Shown piece by piece: positions 1 to 4,813 of a DNA stretch of 14,325 nucleotides. The position numbers were made by a program, and so were the translations under genes. Each line of letters starts with the position of its first letter. Within the stretch, counting starts at the first letter, position 1. The stretch covers positions 1-14,325 of the forward strand of contig DPVW01000285.1 of assembly GCA_003529325.1 (NCBI GenBank), written 5' to 3'. The stretch is from Candidatus Latescibacterota bacterium. GTDB lineage: Bacteria > Latescibacterota > UBA2968 > UBA8231. The notes beneath the pieces are model-generated. The model had not been told where the DNA came from, did not search any database, and worked only from the letters and a program-made list of their open reading frames with translations.

Positions 1-333
1 CGACTTTCCGGTGGCGAGCGTCAGCGCATCTCAATCGCCAGGGCCCTGATCGGCAACCCGAGGGTGCTCATCCTCGATGAGGCGACGAGTTCGGTGGATA
101 CACAGACCGAATTTGAGATTCAGGAGGCGCTGGAACGGCTCATCGCCAACCGCACCACCTTCGCCATCGCCCATCGTCTGTCGACGCTGAAAAATGCGGA
201 CAGACTGTTTGTGCTCGACAGGGGCAAGATCGTCGAGGAGGGCACACATGCTGAACTTCTCGTGCGGGGAGAGGGTGTTTATCGCAACCTCGTCGAAATG
301 CAGACGGAACTGGCCAAAGTGAGAGCCTTGTGA
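1..333 (+). CDS. ABC transporter ATP-binding protein, C-terminal part (5' end outside window)
   Basis: This is the last 110 residues of an ABC ATPase; the gene begins before the window. The fragment opens with the ABC signature LSGGERQR (residues 2-9). It continues with Walker B LILDE and the D-loop (about 23-33, with SSVD) and the H-loop histidine in AIAHRLSTL (H58). It ends in the usual tail of fused exporters, with VLDRGKIVEEGTH and a short helix. The EATSSVDTQTE and AHRLSTL wording is typical of exporters in which a membrane domain is fused N-terminally to the ATPase (the MsbA/McjD-like class). That membrane domain is not visible, so substrate and direction of transport are unknown. The stop codon overlaps the GTG start of the DUF1854 gene (GTGA), implying one mRNA and coupled translation. 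In some bacteria ABC exporters next to DUF1854 genes lie in cyanophycin metabolism loci; no cyanophycin gene is visible here. Confidence 0.93.
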   Translation, partial: RLSGGERQRISIARALIGNPRVLILDEATSSVDTQTEFEIQEALERLIANRTTFAIAHRLSTLKNADRLFVLDRGKIVEEGTHAELLVRGEGVYRNLVEMQTELAKVRAL

Positions 334-860
334 ACGACAAGAATAGCCTTGTTGGCGACGAAGAGATCCTCGGTCTGGACGTGGGTGCCGCGATCTTGCA
401 GGCGGCGCAGATGCAGATCCGACGGACCGATCAGGATCTGCTGGCGGTGCGCATCGACTCACAAGAGTTTGACGATGTCAGCGTCCGCCGCGCCTTCCCA
501 CTCGAAGCGGCGGATCGATACATCGGCTTCTTTGACAGTGACGGCAACGAACTCGGCATCCTCGAAGATCCCGAAGGTCTGGAAGCGGACAGCCGCGCCG
601 CCCTCGATCAACAGCTGGCGCTGACATACTTCCTGCCCAAGATCACCGACGTGACCCACATCGGCGAGGAGTTTGGTGTCGTCCATGCGGACGTGGAAAC
701 CACCAGTGGCGCCCGGCAGATCGAGATTCGTGGCATCCGTTCCAGCATTCGTGTACTGTCACGCAACCGGGCACTGGTGGAGGATGCCGAAGGCAATCGC
801 TACGAGTTGAGCGACTTTCGTCTTCTGTCAAAGCTGACGCGCGAGATTCTTGGCCTGTAA
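330..860 (+). CDS. DUF1854 domain protein, partner of the upstream ABC exporter
   Basis: A 176-residue soluble protein that starts with GTG, sharing 4 nt with the upstream ABC ATPase stop. Residues about 52-176 look like the DUF1854 family: VRRAFPL (52-58), a DRYIGFFD segment, the acidic turn around ILEDPEGL, YFLPKI (100-105), then a beta-rich end with EIRGIRSSIRVL and GNRYEL. The first 40 residues are less conserved-looking. There is no signal peptide or membrane helix, so it is probably cytoplasmic. DUF1854 proteins are repeatedly encoded beside ABC exporters, and some family models link them to cyanophycin metabolism; the molecular role is unknown. The overlap and shared strand support a functional pair here, possibly as an accessory or regulatory subunit (inference). 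A strong terminator hairpin follows 30 nt after the stop. I am confident of the family from remembered motifs, not from a search. Confidence 0.85.
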   Translation: MNDKNSLVGDEEILGLDVGAAILQAAQMQIRRTDQDLLAVRIDSQEFDDVSVRRAFPLEAADRYIGFFDSDGNELGILEDPEGLEADSRAALDQQLALTYFLPKITDVTHIGEEFGVVHADVETTSGARQIEIRGIRSSIRVLSRNRALVEDAEGNRYELSDFRLLSKLTREILGL

Positions 861-886
861 CAACCGCTACGGACGCCGTGAATGAC

Positions 887-927
887 AAAGGGCCGCCTCG
901 TGAACTGGGTTCACGAGGCGGCCTTTT
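887..927 (+). terminator. Strong intrinsic terminator at a convergent junction
   Basis: A perfect 15-bp inverted repeat, GGCCGCCTCGTGAAC (891-905) and GTTCACGAGGCGGCC (909-923), with a 3-nt loop TGG, is followed by TTTT (924-927) and preceded by AAAG (887-890). It lies 30 nt past the DUF1854 stop and 23 nt before the end of the minus-strand gene. It therefore ends the ABC/DUF1854 transcript and may also act, with a shorter U-run (CTTT), on the opposing transcript. Confidence 0.88.
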
Positions 928-946
928 ACAAGGCGAAAGCGGCGTT

Positions 947-1696
947 CTAATTCATCAGGGAGCCGGCGTTGAAACCGGGTTTCAGTTCACAGTATGGCGT
1001 GCTTGCCTCCAAGAACTGTTTGCGCGAGGCTTCGTTCGGTTCGAGACGCCAACGGTTGTAGGCGTCGAGCATACAATCGAGGGCATGCACCTCAATCTGT
1101 GGTAGCGCCGCCGCGTGCGCATCCTTCTCCAGGTGCCAGGTCTGTCCCGGTGACAGCCGCTGCATGAGGTCCATGTGGTTGGTCGCCATGTGCCCCAGGA
1201 CTTCCTGATAGGTATCAAAACCTTCGGAGATCTTTTCCAGCGTCGTCGCCAGACCTCGGTATCGCGGCGGCAGGCGGGCGCAGAAGATGCTTGCCCAACT
1301 GTAAAACTGTCGTGCCTCCTCGATGTAGGTATCGTCGGAGGTCATCGTTTTTCGGTAGAGGGAAACGTGCCCGCCAAAACCTGAAAAAAGACCAAAGGCC
1401 ATGAGGCGATGGTCGGCATTCGTGCGATATACGTTCGTCTTACCACGATTTGTCCCACATTGCTCCGCTTTCTCGCAGACGTCGAGAGCGGATGGCGCGA
1501 GATGATCGACATTGTCGGCGTAGAAGCGCCCATCGACTAGTGAGTGCAACAGACCGGCGAGGTAGACGTTGACTTCCTCGTCGCCGTCAGACTCGTGGTC
1601 AGTCTCCATGCGAGAGTGCAGGTAGGCGTTGAGCAGAAAAAAGAAGAGCGGCTCGCGCTCTCCATTGCGCAGATCCAGGTAGGTAGTTGAATCCAT
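947..1696 (-). CDS. Unrecognised 249-residue soluble protein
   Basis: I do not recognise this family. The reading frame is open from GTG at 1753 (268 residues), with an in-frame TGA immediately upstream. I chose the ATG at 1694-1696 because GGAGG lies 8 nt before it, whereas the GTG has no close Shine-Dalgarno site. The protein looks mainly alpha-helical and soluble, with no signal peptide or membrane helix. It has an acidic patch near the N-terminus (DHESDGDEEVN), many aromatic and His residues (LLHSLVDG, YADNVDHLAP, GHMATNHMDLMQRL), and six Cys, none in a clear metal motif. The C-terminal third resembles regular helical hairpins. It stands alone: more than 240 nt separate it from the upstream glycosyltransferase, and its upstream region contains a CRP-like palindrome (1802-1817). 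No function is proposed. Coding is supported by the start context and by the convergent terminator. Confidence 0.75.
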   Translation of the reverse strand: MDSTTYLDLRNGEREPLFFFLLNAYLHSRMETDHESDGDEEVNVYLAGLLHSLVDGRFYADNVDHLAPSALDVCEKAEQCGTNRGKTNVYRTNADHRLMAFGLFSGFGGHVSLYRKTMTSDDTYIEEARQFYSWASIFCARLPPRYRGLATTLEKISEGFDTYQEVLGHMATNHMDLMQRLSPGQTWHLEKDAHAAALPQIEVHALDCMLDAYNRWRLEPNEASRKQFLEASTPYCELKPGFNAGSLMN

Positions 1697-1753
1697 GTCG
1701 ACGTCCTCCAGGGTGTTGGGGAGGTGCACGTAGGACAGGACTTTCTCACTCAC

Positions 1754-1945
1754 TCACATAGATCGGCGGCGAGGCGGATTTGTTCCACTCCTTTTACATA
1801 CTGTGATGTCCGTCACACGGGGAGGGCTAGACGGACTTGCGGGTGAATCGTGGTGTTGCCGTGGTCAAGGGCGTGCTTAGATAGCAAGGCCGGCGCGTAT
1901 TCGCAAGCGCTGGGACAAGCGCATGGCCCACCTGCCTGGGTGCAT
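1754..1945. other. Intergenic region between two minus-strand genes
   Basis: This gap separates the end of the glycosyltransferase from the open frame of the unknown gene. It holds the CRP-like palindrome described separately and a purine-rich AAAAGGAG on the minus strand (1796-1789) with no well-spaced start codon. A short GCCTG/CAGGC repeat (1934-1951) overlaps the glycosyltransferase stop and has no T-run. I see no small gene, tRNA or repeat array. Confidence 0.6.
1802..1817. promoter_or_regulatory. Exact CRP-type palindrome TGTGA-N6-TCACA
   Basis: TGTGA (1802-1806), six bases TGTCCG, and TCACA (1813-1817) match the classic CRP/FNR-superfamily core consensus exactly on both half sites. 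The site lies 106 nt upstream of the ATG of the minus-strand unknown gene (1696). On that strand it sits just before TATGTA (1800-1795), a weak -10-like hexamer, so a regulator bound here would cover the -35/-10 spacer or sit just upstream of a later start. No CRP-like gene is in the window. A chance match is possible, but the intergenic location makes it credible. Confidence 0.45.
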
Positions 1946-2962
1946 TCAGGCGACACAGAGAAAGTCGGTGCCCTCGTGCAAACCCATGGTGGTGAGCTGC
2001 GTGCGGATCAGAGCTCGGGCTCCCCGCGAGGCCACGGCAGCCAACAGCAACGGCCGACGTAGCGACTGCCAGCAGCGGGCAACATCGTCAGGGCCGATGA
2101 TGGGCACGCTGCGCATGGTGCTGCCAATGCGATTCGGGGCGATGTCGACGAAGGCATCTGGTCGATGTCCGGCGCGGATCAGATGTTTGCTCAGTCGTCG
2201 ACCCGTGCGCCCCGCACCCCAGAGGATCAGACCCTCGCGCGATGCCAGGGGCCCTCGTGACAAGTAGTGCGATTTTGCTCGCAGGAAGTTCTCTATGGAA
2301 TAGCGACTGTCTGTGCGTGTGGCGCGCTCGCCGTGCTCTCGCCAACGTACAAGTGGCGCCGCGACTTTGGCGAAGCGACGCCCCGCCGCATGGTAGCGCA
2401 ACCAGAGGTCGTAGTCCTCTGCCCAGCCACGCTCCTGATAGGCGCCAAGCTGGATAAGTTCGTGCCGACGCAACATCGCCGAGGGATGGGCGATGGGACT
2501 CTCGATAAAGATCTCCCGACAGATGTCCTCGTCCGTCAGCAGCGCGTTCTGCCACTGCACATAGATGCGGAAGCCTTCAGCGACATCGGCCGCCGGGAAG
2601 GCCTCAACCTGCGTGCCGCAAACCCCGACATCGGGCTCCTGCTCCATGACGGCCAACTGTCGTTCCAGGCGTTCCGGTTGGCAGATGTCGTCGGCGTCGA
2701 GGCGCGCAATGAATGGCGCCCGACAGGCGGACAGACCACGATTCAAGGCTTGCAGGAGTCCGACGTGGGGGGACGAGATGACGCGCAATCTGGCTGGATT
2801 GTGCCGCGCCAACACAACGGGTGTGTCGTCCGTGGAACCGTCATCGACGACAACGATCTCGAAGTCTCCCATCGTCTGTGCCTCGACGCTGTCGAGGGCT
2901 TCGCCGAGGGTGGCAGCGCCATTAAAGACCGGCAACAGAATGGAAACCAGAGGTCTATCCAT
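1946..2962 (-). CDS. Family 2 glycosyltransferase with C-terminal Rossmann-like domain
   Basis: A 338-residue protein. Residues 1-220 form a GT-A fold family 2 glycosyltransferase. They start with PLVSILLPVFNGAATLGEAL, then VVVDDGSTDDT (D40, D41, nucleotide-sugar binding), the DxD-like metal site RLDADD (88-92), and the ED acceptor-base motif in WAEDYDLWLR (E182, D183). Such enzymes move a sugar from a nucleotide sugar to a glycan or lipid acceptor at the cytoplasmic membrane face; donor and acceptor cannot be told from sequence. Residues about 240-338 form a second domain beginning ILWGAGRTGRR (247-256), with FVDIAPNRIG and VPIIGPDDV, which resembles the nucleotide-binding Rossmann fold of PglD-like proteins and of methyltransferase C-terminal domains. 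There are no membrane helices. The ATG at 2962 has no obvious Shine-Dalgarno site. The gene is divergent from map (60-nt gap), and no other glycan gene is adjacent, so it may be an orphan enzyme of surface polysaccharide synthesis. Confidence 0.9.
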   Translation of the reverse strand: MDRPLVSILLPVFNGAATLGEALDSVEAQTMGDFEIVVVDDGSTDDTPVVLARHNPARLRVISSPHVGLLQALNRGLSACRAPFIARLDADDICQPERLERQLAVMEQEPDVGVCGTQVEAFPAADVAEGFRIYVQWQNALLTDEDICREIFIESPIAHPSAMLRRHELIQLGAYQERGWAEDYDLWLRYHAAGRRFAKVAAPLVRWREHGERATRTDSRYSIENFLRAKSHYLSRGPLASREGLILWGAGRTGRRLSKHLIRAGHRPDAFVDIAPNRIGSTMRSVPIIGPDDVARCWQSLRRPLLLAAVASRGARALIRTQLTTMGLHEGTDFLCVA

Positions 2963-2966
2963 AGGC

Positions 2967-2996
2967 TTGACAGTCTATAAACTGAGCCGCGATACT
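2967..2996 (+). promoter_or_regulatory. Sigma70-like promoter for map
   Basis: A perfect -35 box TTGACA (2967-2972) is followed after 18 nt by GATACT (2991-2996, four of six matches to TATAAT). The predicted start is near 3003, giving a leader of about 20 nt that contains AGAAGG (3007-3012) 10 nt before the ATG at 3023. The boxes lie wholly in the 60-nt gap between the divergent glycosyltransferase and map. Confidence 0.55.
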
Positions 2997-3022
2997 CCAA
3001 CATGGCAGAAGGCTGACATGCG

Positions 3023-3784
3023 ATGATACATCTCAAATCCAAGACAGAAATCGAAACAATGCGTGCCAGTTGCCGGATTGCTGCCGACGCCATGGTCCGC
3101 GTGCGCGACGCACTCCGCCCCGGGGTAACGACGGCGGCCCTCGATGAGATCGCGGATGACTATATCCGCAGCCAGGGAGCTGTCGCTTCCGCCAAGGGGT
3201 ATCGAGGATATCCGGGCAGCATCTGTGTGTCCGTCAACGAGGAAGTCGTGCACGGTATTCCTGGCTCTCGGCAACTGTGCGACGGAGATATCCTGTCGGT
3301 GGATATCGCGGCGAAGAAGAACGACTACCACGGCGATATGAATGTCTCCTTCGCCATCGGTGACGTCGGTGAGGTGGCAACGCGTCTGCTGCAGACGACA
3401 AAACAAGCCATGGACATCGGTCTGCAGGCAAGCTGCCCGGGTACCCGCCTGGGAGACATTGGCCACTTGATTCAACGTCACGTTGAGGCGGAGGGGTTTT
3501 CCGTCGTTGAGGTCTTCTGCGGCCACGGGATCGGTCGCGCCTTCCACGAGGAACCGCAACTGCTGCATTTCGGTACAGCCGGAACCGGTCGCCGTCTCGA
3601 ACCGGGTACGGTCTTCACCGTGGAACCCATGATCAATGCCGGCAGCGCAGATGTGCGGGTCCTCGATGATCAGTGGACGGCGATCACGGTGGACGGTGCA
3701 CTGTCGACTCAGTTCGAACACACCGTGGCGGTCACCGAAGCGGGCCCGGATATCCTCTCCCGCTTTGCCGATCTCCCATTCTAA
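3023..3784 (+). CDS. map: Methionine aminopeptidase, type I
   Basis: A 253-residue metallopeptidase that removes the initiator methionine from new proteins in the cytoplasm. All five metal ligands of the pita-bread fold are visible: D94 (LSVDIA), D105 (YHGDMN), H168 (CGHGIGRAFHEEP), E201 (FTVEPMIN) and E232 (STQFEHTV). The substrate-pocket histidine H78 is present in VNEEVVHGIPG. The length is normal for the short bacterial form with no N-terminal zinc-finger extension. The second-ligand motif reads HGDMNVSF rather than the HGDAARTF-like form of many bacterial enzymes, slightly recalling eukaryotic MetAP1 (HGDLNETF). The ATG at 3023 is preceded by AGAAGG and by a good promoter. A 91-residue unknown gene follows after 91 nt with its own Shine-Dalgarno site. 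Here map is not linked to adk, secY or infA, its usual ribosomal-operon neighbours. Confidence 0.96.
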   Translation: MIHLKSKTEIETMRASCRIAADAMVRVRDALRPGVTTAALDEIADDYIRSQGAVASAKGYRGYPGSICVSVNEEVVHGIPGSRQLCDGDILSVDIAAKKNDYHGDMNVSFAIGDVGEVATRLLQTTKQAMDIGLQASCPGTRLGDIGHLIQRHVEAEGFSVVEVFCGHGIGRAFHEEPQLLHFGTAGTGRRLEPGTVFTVEPMINAGSADVRVLDDQWTAITVDGALSTQFEHTVAVTEAGPDILSRFADLPF

Positions 3785-3829
3785 CCGCTCTTGCTTGCCC
3801 TGCCTCGTTGCGCTCTCAGGGAGAGGTCG

Positions 3830-3849
3830 TATTTTCTCCGTGCTATCCT
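3830..3849 (+). promoter_or_regulatory. Possible promoter elements for the 91-residue protein gene
   Basis: Two candidate -10 boxes lie in the gap after map. TATTTT (3830-3835) has TTGCGC (3808-3813) 16 nt upstream. TATCCT (3844-3849) is preceded by TGC, giving an extended -10. Either would give a short leader before AAGGAG (3861-3866). Each is only a four-of-six match, and read-through from map is an alternative. Confidence 0.25.
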
Positions 3850-3875
3850 ATTCCAACTCGAAGGAGTCAGCCGAG

Positions 3876-4151
3876 ATGGCCAAAGAAAAAACTACCGAGG
3901 AAGAGTCGACCGACTTCGGCTTTGATCCCGGTTCGCAGCGGGAGCTCGAAGTCGAGGACACCTGCTGCGTCACTGGCGAAGAAGTCCCGGCCAGTTTCTG
4001 TCGTTTTCCCGACTACCGTCGGGGCACGATGATGGTACTGTCCAGGAGCCTCGCGGTAGAGCGCCTGCGCAAGGGTACGACGACGGTGACCTTCAAAGAG
4101 GTCCTCGTCAAGCGCCACGGCAAGAGAGTGCTGGACGACTACCGGAGCTGA
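3876..4151 (+). CDS. Unrecognised 91-residue acidic protein with cysteine motif
   Basis: A small protein I do not recognise. The frame is open from far upstream inside map, but the start is set by ATG at 3876 with AAGGAG (3861-3866) 9 nt before it. Residues 1-28 are charged and likely disordered (MAKEKTTEEESTDFG, then RELEVEDT). The core holds a cysteine motif, CCVTGEEVPASFC (C30, C31, C42), then a basic stretch RFPDYRRG. The C-terminal half is basic and probably helical (LAVERLRKGTTTVTFKEVLVKRHGKRVLDDYRS). There is no signal peptide or membrane helix. The three Cys could bind a metal, but a fourth ligand is not evident. The gene lies between map and a strong terminator, so it is a separate cistron or the last one of a map operon. 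The good start site and terminator favour a real gene. Confidence 0.72.
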   Translation: MAKEKTTEEESTDFGFDPGSQRELEVEDTCCVTGEEVPASFCRFPDYRRGTMMVLSRSLAVERLRKGTTTVTFKEVLVKRHGKRVLDDYRS

Positions 4152-4168
4152 TACGTACTTTCGAAACG

Positions 4169-4207
4169 AAAAGAGGGTGTGTTCTTTTAAGGAGCACGCC
4201 CTCTTTT
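4169..4207 (+). terminator. Long hairpin terminator at a convergent junction, asymmetric by strand
   Basis: The arms are 4169-4185 and 4191-4207, 17 nt each, with a 5-nt loop TTTAA. In the plus-strand RNA all 17 positions pair, including three U-G wobbles; the outer nine (AAAAGAGGG with CCCTCTTTT) are perfect. The descending arm ends in CUCUUUU. In minus-strand RNA the wobbles become A-C mismatches, but the outer nine pairs and a trailing U-run remain. It can therefore end both the 91-residue protein gene (17 nt after its stop) and the convergent thioredoxin gene. Confidence 0.82.
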
Positions 4208-4230
4208 CACGTTCTGGCGGGAACCCATGA

Positions 4231-4770
4231 TCAGGCGCTGTCGAGCAGTCCTTGTATCTGGGCCCCGAGAACACTGTAGGGATCTACCTGGCCACTGGCA
4301 TTTCGAGGCACGCCAAAGTGGGTGTCGTGGATCTCGCCGCGCTGATCGATGATGACCGTTGTCGGCACATAGCGCATGGTTCCGGTCGGGTCGTAGGCGG
4401 CGCCGAGACTCTCCCCCAGGGGATCGAGGTAGATCGGATAATTGATCTGGTTGCTGTCGATGAACTGTTCCAGCTTGTCGTCGAGTGCAACAGTGTCCCT
4501 GCTCTTGTCGACTGAAACGCCGATGATGGCGACGTCCTCTGCAGAAAAATCCTGGCGCAAACGAACGAGATCGGGAATCTCGATGCGGCAGGGACCACAC
4601 CAGGTGGCCCAGAAGTTAAGGACCACGACACGACCCTTGAAATCGGACAGATCCAGGCCATCGATGGGCCCTTGATAAAGAGACGCTGTCTCGGCTCGGG
4701 TCGAGTCGCAGGCGGAAAACCACAACAACAGGGGGAAGAGAAAAAGCAGAAAAGTTTGGCGTCCGTTCAT
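4231..4770 (-). CDS. TlpA/ResA-like thioredoxin lipoprotein
   Basis: A 179-residue thiol-disulfide oxidoreductase of the TlpA/ResA/DsbE (AhpC/TSA-Redoxin) type. The frame extends to a GTG at 4800, but the ATG at 4770 places a lipoprotein signal peptide at the N-terminus: MNGRQ, a hydrophobic FLLFLFPLLLW stretch, and the lipobox FSAC with C21 as the lipidated residue. The redox motif WCGPC is at residues 57-61 within VVLNFWATWCGPC. The cis-proline loop is RYVPTTVIID, followed by GEIHDTHFG. Family members act in the periplasm or outside the membrane, reducing disulfides in cytochrome c maturation or in other exported proteins. No cytochrome maturation gene is nearby, so the partner is unknown. 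The gene follows dnaE on the same strand, 43 nt after its stop, with no clear Shine-Dalgarno site of its own, and may be read from the dnaE transcript. Confidence 0.9.
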   Translation of the reverse strand: MNGRQTFLLFLFPLLLWFSACDSTRAETASLYQGPIDGLDLSDFKGRVVVLNFWATWCGPCRIEIPDLVRLRQDFSAEDVAIIGVSVDKSRDTVALDDKLEQFIDSNQINYPIYLDPLGESLGAAYDPTGTMRYVPTTVIIDQRGEIHDTHFGVPRNASGQVDPYSVLGAQIQGLLDSA

Positions 4771-4813
4771 ATCTGTGAATATACAGGACCTACCAGGCAC
4801 TCGAAAGGCGTTG

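Noticed and set aside
1754..1796. A 12-codon leader peptide starting at a GTG after AAAAGGA on the minus strand
   Set aside because: The purine run touches the GTG with no spacing, and the short frame shows no regulatory codon run.
1934..1951. GCCTG/CAGGC repeat at the end of the glycosyltransferase as a terminator
   Set aside because: Only five base pairs and no T-run on either strand.
2267..2980. A 237-codon plus-strand frame antisense to the glycosyltransferase
   Set aside because: It mirrors a conserved GT2 gene, has no start signals of its own and shows no recognisable domain.
2975..3721. A 248-codon minus-strand frame across map
   Set aside because: Map is unmistakable on the plus strand with all catalytic residues; this frame is its antisense shadow.
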